Positions 35,111-48,000 of a stretch of 64,000 bases of DNA are shown piece by piece. The stretch comes from Amphiura filiformis (lineage: Eukaryota > Echinodermata > Ophiuroidea > Amphilepidida > Amphiuridae). The notes below the pieces were generated by a model. It ran no database searches and was not told where the DNA came from. It was given only the letters and a program-made list of their open reading frames with translations. A program made the position numbers and the translations under genes. The stretch covers positions 30,439,382 to 30,503,381 of the forward strand of contig NC_092629.1 in assembly GCF_039555335.1 (NCBI RefSeq). Reading direction: 5' to 3'. Position 1 is the stretch's first letter. Each line of letters begins with the position of its first letter.

Positions 35111-36302
35111 GTAAGGCTAAAAAACAAAGCAAAGCAAAAAAAAAAAAAAAAAAATGAAGAAGAAATTGTGGCGAGTGTTGGGGTAGCTCAAACGTGTGAA
35201 TTCTGTCAAAAAAAATATTTCACCAACGAGTGTTTTCGTCAAGCATCACCTAGCTCCTTCAGTGTCTTTTAGTGGCGTACCGGCAAAATTTCAGGTGGTT
35301 ATTTTACTTGGACTGTGCTTTTAAATATTATAACATCTGTTTGTGTTTTTTTTTTTAATTAATAGATTAACAGTAATTATAAGTTCCGGTATGTTGCTTT
35401 CCATTTACAGAATTCGAGAGCTACAAAGTAATCCTGCGTTACTGGAAGCTGCCAACGAAAAAGGACAGACAATAATCCAGCTGACCAGTGAACAGGAGAA
35501 GGCTGTATATGTCATGAATCCTTCGCTTTTCCAACCAAATCCTGGGCCAGCGTTTGAAATAGGTTTGGATCCCCAGCCGGAGTATGAAAAAGCTGCTCTA
35601 TACGAGGCTTCATCCCTGTACACATCTCCATGGATTCGAAAGTGTCCAGCCGTCGAAAGCATGGAAACACTGACGCTGGCCATAAATAAGGATGGGGTCC
35701 TGGTCCAGGTTATACAGGTAAGACACATTTTTGATTAGCCCCTCGGATTATTTTTCGATCAAATACTTATAACTTTACTTCTGGAGGTCACATTGGATTC
35801 AAGTGGGTGTCATAATATGAATGGTTAGATAGTGCGTCTATCAAAAAAAATAATTTACCCAATATTATGGTTTTGTTTTAAAATTAGGATTTTTTTCCAA
35901 GTGTAAGGGTACTTTCTGGACGCAGTATAGTATTAGGCTTATTAAAATTAAAAATGGTTCAAACAAATTTGTGTTTGTTTTGGGGAATAACAAAATATTT
36001 AAAGAAAAATTGGGACCATAATCCATAAAAACCATAATCATGTTTTCATTGGTATTTTCTTGTTCCTCATTATATTCCAGCCCACTTCTGGATCCGGAGG
36101 ACAGTGGGTGCTTAACGAGAAATGCAGACTGCCATATGAGACTTGCAGCCCCAGCTGCCAGTACGCCTATCTAATCTGTCGAAATGTTGTAAGATACGTG
36201 TCTGTACTAGCACTGGATTTCGGGAGCAACACGAGCGTACCATCATTCCATCAAATACGAGTCTACTGTTGTGCCGCGCATACTTTCTCCTGGTTATTTT
36301 AA
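34840..36302 (+). CDS. Gene B: secreted cystine-knot protein, paralogue of gene A (242 aa, three coding exons)
   Basis: ATG at 34911; coding parts 34911-35110, 35411-35717 and 36081-36302 (200+307+222 nt, phases closing exactly as in A). The signal peptide is about 23 residues, followed by a pro-region with CKCPAPPPSLP. The C-terminal domain has cysteines at 145, 184, 191, 195, 202, 232 and 233, the spacing of gene A apart from a one- or two-residue shift. Identity is high in MxSLKSRHILKTL, LTEEQ, RELQSNP, SPWIRKCPAV and the 20 residues after it. The furin motif is absent: where A has GYRYKRDFRS, B has KAALYEASSL. Copy B may therefore be cleaved elsewhere, act uncleaved, or be on the way to loss, although its reading frame and splice sites are intact. 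Function is inferred as for gene A. Confidence 0.75.
35411..35717 (+). CDS. Gene B exon 2
   Basis: Acceptor CATTTACAG, donor GTAAGA at 35718. The seven codons before SPWIRKC replace the dibasic site of gene A. Preceded by a 300-bp intron with A and T runs. Confidence 0.88.
36081..36302 (+). CDS. Gene B exon 3
   Basis: Acceptor TATATTCCAG, phase 0, 73 codons plus TAA. Carries QWVLNEKC, the CSPSC pair, CRNVVRYVSVLAL and IRVYCC. Confidence 0.88.
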   Translation, partial: PTSGSGGQWVLNEKCRLPYETCSPSCQYAYLICRNVVRYVSVLALDFGSNTSVPSFHQIRVYCCAAHTFSWLF

Positions 36303-39300
36303 AGTAGTAATGGGGATATCAGTAGATCAGAATAGCAGCATACATTGACCACTTCCATGCATTCTTAACAGTGATCAAGAGATCAAGAAATAATGGTGAT
36401 GTAATCACCTTTTCGGTAAATTCCATAAGCCAATGCGATTTAACCCTGTACGTCACGTCGATGCGCACATCCTCATGGCGTTTCCGCGCACGGTGAATGT
36501 GCAGTAACAATGTGCACCTGTTTGACATATGTCGGTTTAAAATGAGATGAGAAGAGAAGCTGGATTGGATTAATATATTGTAGTATGTATACGCTCTCAA
36601 AGTACTGGGTAAACAATGTATACCGATTTTTTTCACACTGATATGGCAGTGGCCCATAGTGTAGTTTTGTCCACGGGAAATTCACCGTGACCTTTTCAGC
36701 CATAAACCCGCTTAGTGAAGATTAAACCGAAATATGCAGTACTAAACCATTATAATAATCGATTGTCCCATGCACATTTCTTACCACGTGACAATATTAA
36801 TCCAATGAGCGATCGAATTGTCCGCTACAGTCGACTAATCCAATCGATAATGACGCTATTGACATGTACGGGTGGAGCTCCAGTAGGGTGATTCACAAAA
36901 AATGAAATTGGTATTTTTCAACGGGACACCCCCTCATTTTGTTCATTTTGGTAATAAAATTATACCTGCAAAATATGAAAAAAATTCAAAAAGTTTAGGG
37001 GTGCTACCGGTCAATGAACTTTGTACACAAAGTCAATGGGATTTATGAGCCATTTTCTTTACAACACAAAAAAGCCATGTTAATTTTCCCTGATTGTGCC
37101 AAAAATATTTGATCATAGTGTGAGTAATGTCCTTAAAATAAATGCTAAAGAAAATTGTAAAAATGTTAACCCGCTTTCCAGAAAATTGCATTTTTGTGAA
37201 AACTGTTACATTTGGGGCAAGGCAGTCGCTGGAACAGCCAAAATATTATGGTACTTGGCTAATATAAAGTTGTGTTTATGGGGCTCTAGTTCTTTTTTTT
37301 TTTTTTAATGATTGAAATGTATGTAGGTTTGTAACTGTAAATTATGTTATTCAAGTGTTGAATGTGTGTAGGTTTGTAATTTTATGTAAGTGTAGTGTAA
37401 TGTTTAATGTGTAATCCAGTAGTAAATGTGTCTTAGCCACTCTAGCTCTTGTCACAAGTACCTTGCACAAGGTGTAGTTTTGAACAGGCCACTATCCAAT
37501 GTTGTGACCCCAATTTATATACATTTCTTTTCAACCATGGTGAATCTAATCCTTCCTGTGGTCATTCAATTCAAACAATACAAATCTTCATCAGGTATGG
37601 CCATAATGACCACCCCTGATACAGATGTATGGAGTTTGATAGTTACTATTACATAAGATTTCAAAAGCTGGTATCACCATTGGGGTAAACTAATATGTGA
37701 AGAATTTTAATCTTTTTTTTTATCAACAGTTCAGTTCAATAAGGTATAAATTTGGGGTGCCTGGTGGGATTCCAGGGATATCCCAGGGTATTCTTTTCTT
37801 GAGCTACACTCCTCTGTCACTTTTGAAACATTTTTTATTATTACAGTCAACTATGAACTTTAATTTGGTAAAAACCCATGTTTTCACAAAGTTAGGTATA
37901 TCATTGAACATTTACTTCAGTTTTGCAAGCCTGGTAGACTTTTTAGGCCCTGAAATAAGCGTTTGAAATTTTTGACAAAAAATCCCATTGACTTTGTGTA
38001 CAAAAGTTCATTGACCGGTAGCACCCCCTAAACTTTTTTGAATGCAAAAAAAATTGTTTATTTGTTTACCGGGGGTCTTCACTAAACAATCATGGAATTG
38101 TTCATTATCGTCTGTCATTTCCCAAGTACACTCACCTAGGGTTTATATGTACAAAGCAAGTTATTAATTGTCTCACTTTTTGTTACAGTGAAAAAATTTT
38201 TCGGCATTTACATAATGTATTCTATATTATTCTATATGGCTTAATATTACCTTCCTTTGGACTCGCTAAGAGTAAAATAAAAAAAGTAAAATGAACCCTC
38301 CATAAGTCTAACCTCCAATATATAGTTATATACCATTATGTTTACTAGTTTTGTGCATACAAACCCCAGCGTTTTAAGAGTGTACAAGGTATAATTTAAT
38401 AATCATGATACTTATGTATTTAAAATACGGTATGTCATTGATCATCGCATTCGAAATAAAACTTCGATGACAATCAAATTTTCTGTACCTGTTTCACTGC
38501 TCCAGCTCCTCGAGTTAACTAGTTTGAAAGGAATATGCACAAACCGCACGGTTTCCGCTTGTCGTCATCATGATATACGAGATTTTGAGAACAAGTACAC
38601 AAAATGGTTGAAGCATGCATTTAAACACATTTATTTCACCAATCTTTGCATATAAACAAATAGCGATCATATAAATTAAAAGGAATAATCAGAAATGAAT
38701 AGGGTAATTACATAACTGATGCATGCTTAAACCATGTTTTGTACTTGTCAATATTATCTATTTAATCTATCTAATAATGCGATTTTCACCGATTTTTTTA
38801 TTTTTCATCAATATAAAAGGAAATAATTATTTCAACCTAACTAACAAGTAAAAAGTCAGTAACTCTTGGAATGATTTCACAGGAGGGAAATGAAAATAAT
38901 TGATTTTACTATAGAAACTAATGGTGGACCTCACCCCCCTTCTTATGGTCCTCTTTGATGGTCGGTCCTACCTCGGGTAAGGTCTTATTTTTATCACTAA
39001 AATGATTGATCTACGATTAGCTTAGGTCCTTTGGGCGTAAATAAAAAATCTTATGGAGGTAGTAGTTCTAGGGTTAAGGAGGCTGATTTTGGGTTCAAAA
39101 CTGATTTGTTATTATCAAACATATTTGGGTATGAGGTGATATGTCCTCAACTTCGTCAGCAATTGGGGCTCGACAGTGAAATGCGCTTGTAATGTACCAG
39201 ATTTGATAATGGGAAAATCCTAAAAGTAATGGCTCTTAAAAGTGGTACGTACTCAGAAAGATTGAATGGTCACATGGGGTCAAATGTTATAAACTTTCAG

Positions 39301-40066
39301 CACAAAAACAACTGAGTGAATTACTGGTTGTCTAATGAATTCACGCTGTTTCTTTGTGTACAGTAAAGTTTACCTAAATTATTTGACCCCAGGGGACCAT
39401 TTAACTCGAGAACCATACATCGCTGATAAGTTAAACTATCCAAAGTCAAGGGGGAAACTGGATTTCGGATATTTAAAATACAGGCGGTATATAGGACACG
39501 CGACACGTGACGTGCGAGGCTGACGAAGATGCATTGCTGACAGCCCATTCAAAATAGGCTGTTATCAGTTTATATTTTGCGTGTTAAAGACTCAATTGAT
39601 AATTTGTGATGCCTCAAGATATCACAAGACAAAAATGAAATATATTGATATTATTCCGCGATGTTATAAGGTCCGTCGATTACGAGCTTATCAAACTATA
39701 ATTTTATTTTGCGTGTGACGTCATTTTCACGTCTCGCGTGTCTTCGAAATGATTCAAATAATATCTCAACAAAACAGAACTACTGAGCCGTTTCTGATAA
39801 CATGAGGATGAGCGCACACAAAATGGACATGTGATTAACTATAAGTCACGTGGGTGTACACACAAGCGTTTTAATCTATTTTAATACCACGCCGGATGAA
39901 AATATTAGGTGGTTAAACCCCCCCCATGACTTATAAGCTAACCATTGGTCCATCCTTTGCGCTCATAGTGCTAATGCAAATTACTTGGGTGGTGCAAAGC
40001 GTTTTAGTACGTCGGATGAAAACCCTACGGTACACCCTCCCCTCTCCACCCCTCGTAGAATGAGGG
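36303..40066. repeat. Spacer between gene B and the receptor gene
   Basis: No gene seen. An inverted-arm element spans about 36895-38055: TTTAGGGGTGCTACCGGTCA near 37000 and its inverse near 38020, with arms of about 60 bp. 38815-39055 is the inverted partner of 28040-28330, and 39100-39340 is related to 42760-42950. The remainder is AT-rich with no recognisable content. Confidence 0.55.
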
Positions 40067-40515
40067 TTAAGCACTTTGAAACAGAAATAGTAAAAAGATG
40101 AACGTTAGAATAACTAGTGTTATTGTACAGAGTGTTACAAATAACAATCTATCTACTACCATAGCAACTTTCTGCCAGTCACTCAAGATGTCTTTACTAT
40201 CGTCATCTTTCAATTTTACGTTATTTCCAATATGACGACGTGGCGTTGAATCCTCAATATCCTTGGATTTATCAGGAGTATGAACCTTTCCACTGATTGA
40301 AAATATTCTTTCTTGTGCGTCTCTATTTGTAGCGACATCTTTGTAGATTATATCTTGAAAATTCATCAAGTATTTGGTCACTGGTGACGTAAGCAGACGA
40401 CGCAAATATGGCGGGAACGGATGGTTGATGGTTTTTGTGTGCCAAAGACGGAGGACGCAGACAGTACCAGTAATTGAGCAGCAACCAATGACAACAAGAG
40501 AGGAAAAGTACACGC
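40067..40515 (-). CDS. nAChR last exon: M3, cytoplasmic loop, M4, stop
   Basis: Acceptor TATATTTCAG. Encodes GVYFSSLVVIGCCSITGTV (M3), RLWHTKTINHPFPPYLRRLL, a loop of about 90 residues with a KLKDDDSKDILSDWQKVAMVVD amphipathic stretch before M4, then LLFVTLCTITLVILTFIF and FLFQSA. The loop is short for this family. The stretch upstream of the acceptor is intron. Confidence 0.92.
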
Positions 40516-43500
40516 CTGAAATATAAACGATAATTATATGATTACAATCAATTTTATAACCGAAATTAACAAAAAACAAAACAAAAAACACACAAAAAAC
40601 ACAAAAACGTTTATACAAGCACATTGAGTACACAAAATCCACAGAAACTTGTTTTCGCGACAGACCCCCAGCCAAAAAACAAATTTAGAAATGCAAAAAA
40701 ATGGATGGACCAACCCAATTTCCGGTTACTTGTCTCCCTATTCAGAACTTCAAACCTCTATGACTTTCTTTGAGATACAGGGCCGGATTTACCTTTTTGG
40801 GGGCCCTGGGCCAGGCCAAAATTTGGAGGCCCCAAACGCACCGTGATGAAAGCTTTTTTTAGAAAGTTTTTAGATTTTACTTGGACAGTTGCGCGCGAAA
40901 AAAATTCAACTTTAGCCTGAATTGAAGGTGATTTTGCTATATACTAGGCATGTGCGCGAGAAGCGAGCAAAATTTTGCAATTTTTATAGGCTATTTTGGC
41001 CCAAAACATGGTGTTTTTCGGCTAAGGCCTCGTATCCATAGGCTGTTCCCTTGTGGCGTGTGCCCTTGTTCCGTGTTTACTTTTTCCCATGTGACCTGCC
41101 ACACAGACAACCTATGGATACGGCCACTAAGCAAAACAAAGTTTCGTTGTCTGTGTGGCAGGTCACATGGGAAAAAGTAAACACGGAACAAGAGCACACG
41201 CCACAAGGGAACAGCCTATGGATACGAGGCCTAAAATGGAAGATGCACTCTGCACAGGGCAATTTGGGGGCCCCAACAATTTGGGGGCCCTGGGCCCAGG
41301 CCCATCTGGCCCTATGGTAAATCCGGCCCTGTTGAGATACGAATTTGCTCTCTTTTGACCCAAAGGCTGACAGTAGATATGTTCACGTGATTTGCTGAGA
41401 AAGGCCTCCCATTCTATATCCTTTTTCTTTCAGCTTTTTCAACTGTTTATTTCTTTCTTTCCATAGTGCCCAGCAATATACCAGTTTTTTAGCCCGGCTT
41501 AAGCATTTTGCTTGAGCCTGGTCCTATCTGTACCCAAGTGGGTCTACGTACAGAGCAACCACTTAAACAAACAAACAGACAGACAGACACGCAGACAAAC
41601 AGACACCCCGACACACAGACACCCTGACAGACAAACAAACAAACAAACAAAAACAGACAGACAGACAGACATCAAATCTAAAACACTAAAATGACATTTT
41701 TCAAAATAATTTTTTTATCGATAAAATTCCTCTACGGTATGTTGAGGTAGACAATTGCCCGCCCAAAGGTAGACAATTAATATTGTTCACCTTTAAGAAT
41801 TTTGTCTGAATAAACTTCCATTTTTAAGATTTCCGAATGACATTTTCCGAAAAAAGAACCGTATTTGGAAAGATTTTATTTTAGTGTTTTAAATTTTACA
41901 AAAACTGTGACCCCTAAATATTTTGTTAACATGGTTATGGGTGCTCTTTGTGTTTCCAATGCTCTCTAACATGTATATAACAATATTTTGTTATTTTCTA
42001 ATTTTCTAATTTTCTCGCCTTACAAATTAACTATAATTTTGATTTTAAACATTCCTAATGATAATTCTGATATTGGTACAAAAATCTAACATTTCTCACC
42101 AACTAGTGCGAATTCATCTCCAAGCGGGGGCATTGAATCAGCAATCAATTGTTGATACAAAATTAGCGCCAGCAAGTTTGTGGTTCCAAACGAGATCTTT
42201 TCACCAGAATCATGTGGTAAACAGAATACCATCAGTGTTAAAAGAGCCAATAAGATACACGGAATTACGATATTGAAGATGTAAAACCCCGACTCTCGTT
42301 TGAGAAAAAGGTGAAAGGTCACAAATGCAATCGGATGATGGCAGCAGGCGAAATCTACTTCGGTACGTACTGATTGCACATCGACTAAATCCCAGACGCC
42401 ATTGCCGTGGAATACCTGAACGAGAATTAGAAACATGATTGGAAATTTTTGAATAGTATTATAAAAAAAAAATCATTCAAATATTCATAATACAGACTTG
42501 ACATTTAATATGTAATATTTTTTTCACAAAATTCCAAAACTGGTCTGGAAGAGGTCTGTTTAAAACGCAAGGGGTAAATTGGGGTGTGTCGGGATGGTGT
42601 AAAGTAATCGCTTGACAGAAAATGTGCTTTCCATTAGTTTACATTATGGCGCTCATAGTGTAGTGAATTACCCTAAAATGAAGGATTGAAGGCGACTGAA
42701 TTTGATTTTTGTGGGGGTAAAATTTTTGAATTTTAACAACACTATTGTACTCTTATCAACTTTATTGAGGTTTGAGATGATATTTACTGAATCTAAATAC
42801 CAATAAGTGTTCGTCAGAACTGAAATGCACTTGTAATCTACCAGTTTTGAAAATGGGCTGAGCTCTAAAATATCGCTCTGAAAAGTGGTACGTAAGTTTG
42901 AATGGTACCTTGGGGGCGGGTTCGATTAAACTTGTGTCGTGGAGCAAAATGCTCCCCATTTTGGACAACCTGCTACACAAATTTCAGCTTGTATAGCAAT
43001 TTTTTACAATGTAAACATATGTTAATATTATAAGAACATCACCTAAATAATGTTTTTGCTAAAAATTGCTATGCAATTTTTTCAAAGTAAATCGAACCTT
43101 GCTTGGGGCTAAATGTTATAAACTTACTGTACACAAAAACGGCGTTTGTTGGACAATCAAGAATCCGCGCAGTTGTTTGTACCGTAAGTTTATAGCATTT
43201 GACCTGGGGGACTTTTTGAGTACCTACCACTTTTAAGAGCCATGTTTTAAGCTCCTCCCATGTTCAGAAATATCACCTCAAACCCCTATCAATATGAACA
43301 GAACAATGTTGCATAAAGTCCGAAATTTGGTCCTCACAAAGCTCAAATTCAGCCGCTCCCTAAATCCGCCATTTTAGGCAAGTTCGCTACATTATGAGCA
43401 CTATAATGTTAACTCATTGAAAGCACATTTTCTATCAAACAACTAGTTTACACCACATCCCAATTAAATTTTAGCAAGTGCGGTTTATGCAGACCCTTCA

Positions 43501-44994
43501 AGACCAGTCTTTGAATTTTGCGTTAAAAATATCCCATACTAAACTTCAAGCCTGTATACAGTGTCAAAATTAACACTCATTTAGTTTTGGAATTATTAAA
43601 AAGACTACTATGTTAGTGACGTGGTATTGATTTGAGGAATGAGTTATCAAAGCCTTTCAGACTGCAGTGGGAGAAACATCATTTTGAACTGCCTGTGATT
43701 AAAAGCAGATTTATGTTTCCAGAGCAACTGCTTATTGCAGACCACGGAGCAATTTGCAATAAGATTGCGGCGTGTGATTTTGACTTGCAAAAATGAAATA
43801 ATTTGTGATAACCCTGTAAAATATAGTGGAGCACTGCTGTCATTTCAAGGACATCAAATTTAATGTAAAAGTAATGTAGGATGAATAAAGATTCCAGCCA
43901 ATGCGTTGTTAATGTTTTATACCTGTCAGCAGAAATAACTCATTCAATGAGTCATGGGCCTTGTAATTAAAATCGCTTCGTGTAAGACATTATTGTTTCG
44001 GCGATGCTGAGCGGCAACATTGGCTATCATAGCCATTCCGCGGCCACTCAGCGGTGTGCCGCTCCGCTCGTAATACGCATGGCATGACGAAGCGTCACGC
44101 CGCTCAGCGACAGAAGTATGAAACCAGCATTATGAGGCCATTCTGTTCGAATAACAAAGTTTTGGATCAAAGTTTCAAACCTTATCTGTCAAAATGGGAA
44201 ATCGCACAAAACCTGAGAAAATAATAATTTGATTTGGGTGGGATATTGAAAGCAAATATTGAATTGTTATGGCATGTTTTGCATTTCCTTTCTCAAATCG
44301 AGAACAATATACAATGATACTAGAAAAACTATAATTATATTGACGTTATTTATTTAGGAAATAAAAACGAATTGAATAATGTTGAATACAAAACGAACGC
44401 TGAAAATAGATATCGATAAAAGAAAAATAGAATTATTGTAAAATAATATTGAAATATTAAGTTGACACTTTGTTACGATAAAATAACTGCATGAAAAGAA
44501 AGAAACATGTAATTTATTGTCAAAGATAAAGGAAATGAGGTCATTGAGCGTCTAAACCTCAAGTCTAACTTGATTTATTCATCACATACCGATTGCATAG
44601 CATCCGCGTCATCGGAGTACAATATATCCAGCTGTGACATATCGTGCTTCCACGAGGCAAATCGGAGTTGGCAACTTTGACTATCGAACGGGAAGTAGCG
44701 AACTTTGACCTTACAGGAAGTTGTTAGTATTACGGGTGCATACCACGTGACATTACCATCCGGTAAAACTATAGCGTCGATTGGTTTGTATTGTTCGAAT
44801 GCACCGTTGACACTGGAGAAATAACAACAAATTGAAGACATTACAATACCTAAATATCAAATAAAAACCATCCCAGAGAACAACATATCGGCCATGAATC
44901 GAGTAGTTGGTACCATTGGCTCATGCTTCTAAGCCATATCTAAGCCTAATGGCTGCCATTTCAATAACTGTCCAGGTTCGTTTCTTGCAAAGGG

Positions 44995-45052
<58 letters not shown>

Positions 45053-48000
45053 TTCTTTTCCTTGCTCCAATTCTTTATTTATGTTTCTTTCATATAGCTT
45101 GGTCCTACCAGGCTCCAAGCGTGAGTCCGTCCGCACCAACTAGTTAAGCAAACAAGTGCTTTAACGGAACTGCATGCAATAGTTGTGAATGACCCTAACA
45201 TATAGTGCCTAACATGACATTTATAAGGTTTAGTTAGTTAAAGAACAGACCCTATCATAAAGAAAATAATAAAACAATTATGTGTAATACCAATTGAAAC
45301 ATTTTACAAAATTTATTTCAATACTTTCCAATAAAAAATATATAGCCTATAGATATATAATTATATATACGTGCCGCAAATTGTGTCATACACATACACT
45401 AATGTTAACCCAAAATGACAACTTGTTTTGTGTCGGCAATAATGAAACTGCCAACCTATTTCAAATAACGAAGTTCAACACTTCGAATACGTGCGTTGCA
45501 CAAATGCCGATTAATTTCAGTATTTAATTTGTCACTATAGCAACAATAATTCAAATATAAAGGAACACAGTCTGTATTGTATGCGAGAGTGCTAGTATAA
45601 AGAACACGCAATAAAGTGTATTAAATTTTCGATAGATCATGTAAATGGCGCATTGAGATTGCCTAATGGAACACTTTTTATTTAAAAGATGTCGTGTTCA
45701 ATTACGTAAATTATATATTTTCTTACCAAAACTGAGTTGTACTCTTTTCACAAATAACACACGCTAAATTGTTACACATAATAAAATTCCACCAATGCAA
45801 TATAATATCGCAATAATAAACTTATTTTATTACAAGTACTTTCGTGATCCTAGCAATTTCTTTTTATGACATTTTCAGTGGATATCAACGAAAAAAGCCT
45901 ATTCCCAAAATTTCAGTTTATTCCGATTTTGCGTTTGTGAGTTATGCATGGTTATGTGTATTACACTAAACTAAACAAATCAATCTGCAAGAAATATTTT
46001 GTAAAAAAACATGTAGCTAGAGGTTTCCAGTGGTATACAAATCTCAATTGTTTTTAGAAAAGTGGGGGATGAGGCTGTGGATGAAATGTCCTCTTGCTAA
46101 CCTGCATTTTTTATGTCAAGACATATCAAGGCATTAACAGCTGTTATCGTTACGATAAAGCTGACGGGTTGGCGCCTAGATAGCTATTAACCTCCTTTTT
46201 GAAGCTGTTTCGTTTCACAATTCCAGGAATGTGAGGCGGGAGTGCATTCCATGTGCGGGCTGTAGATGGAATGAAAGACCGCTCATGACTAACAAGGTTA
46301 GATCTTGGAATTTGAACTGCAAGGTCGTGAGATCTAACTGAGCGGCGAAGGCGAGGGTCAGTCTGGAGCTGGTCCGGAAGTAGTTGGCATAGTAATTCAG
46401 GGGCATTTCCGTAGAAAATTCGATGGAACATAGTGGTGGCACCTACTGTTCTACGGTCACGGTTGTTTGATGTGAATATTTATTAGTTTTTCAAACAAAA
46501 CATCATGTACAACCCAATTTTTTAGGCTTAAACAGCTTAAAGCCGTATCATACTAATGTATACAGATGCTTTTGAGTCATTTTCAACTTTAATTTTCCCC
46601 TTATTTACAACATTATACACTTTCACATCATTTTTAAAGCTTTTTCGGATATAAAATGTATCTATTTATGACAAGATTGGTGGCGCTATTTAGATACTGG
46701 AAATTACTCTTTCAGGCTTTTAATAAAAATAATTCCTTTTATTGTTTGATGAAATGTGTTTATAAAATTTCTTTGTTGCTTGTTTCACCTTATCCACCTG
46801 TTTAAATGGCAGTATTGATTACCTACTCCTTGCAAATTAAGAAATATGATTTATGATAAATAGCGCCATCTATAGTTTGCATTTTCTTAATAATAAAGCC
46901 AATTCTATATACATCAAACAAGCCTGCGGTGAGCCAAAGGCTGAATTTGAAGAGAGGAAAGTTCTTCTCCAGGGAGATCGATGATGCGAGCAGCACGCCT
47001 CTGGACTGCATCTAGTTTTGACAGTGATGTAGGAGTTGCTCCAAGCCATGTTGTGCTAGCATACTCCATCTTAGATCTGACCATACTCTTATAAATTATG
47101 GCTCTCTGAGCTGGCACCAAGTAGGGTGCAGCACGACGGAGGAGACCAGTGCGCTGGGCCGCTGTCTTTGTCATCTTGGTTACAACAGGATTCTAAATCT
47201 CTGCTGCTGAGGGTGAGACCAAGGAGTTCAACACTCTGCCTCTGGGAGCTTTATACCAAAGAATTGGAGGCTAGGATGATTGCCAGCAGAATCTCTGCGG
47301 TTGGAAACTGTAATGGATTGGCATTTAGCTGCTCCGAAAAGTACATTCCATGTAGAGGCCCATGTTTCAATCTCTAGTAGGTCTTTGTTGAGAGATGCAG
47401 CATCAGCTTGTCTGTCCTCTCTAGACTCGATAAAGGTCATCAGAGTAACATCGTCAGCATACAAGATGGATGTATTTGTCAGCCTCTGAGAGATGTCATC
47501 AATGAATATTATAAACAGGAGAGGACCAAGGATGGATCCTTGTGGGACACCAGCATTGATCCACTTCAGACTGGACGATTTGCCATTCAGTATTACCTTC
47601 ATGGAGCGGTTCGAGAGGTAGTCAGCTATAAACCATGCTAACAGCTTTCCAGGGAAGCCAAGAGCAGAGAGTTTCTCCAGGAGTCCAGGGTGCCAAACTC
47701 GGTCGAATGCTTTGCTGATGTCCAGGCAGACAACACGAGCTTCTTCTCTGTTGTTCAAGGTGTTGGTTAGACGCTGGGAAACATAAGTGAGGGCATCTGA
47801 TGTTGAGTGGCCAGCTCTGAAACCAAACTGCTGTTTGGATATCAGCTCCTGATCGTTGATATGTTTCCACATAGCCTTGTTGACCAACTTCTCCATGATC
47901 TTGGAGAGAACAGGGAGGAGAGAGATGGGCCGGTAGTTGCTTGGAGAGTGTTTGTCCCCTTTCTTGAAACATGGGACCACATCGGCAACTTTCCATTGGG

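Noticed and set aside
40950-41363. Overlapping frames on both strands around 41.0-41.3 kb
   Set aside because: Produced by the long palindrome of a foldback element; frames on opposite strands have near-identical peptides.
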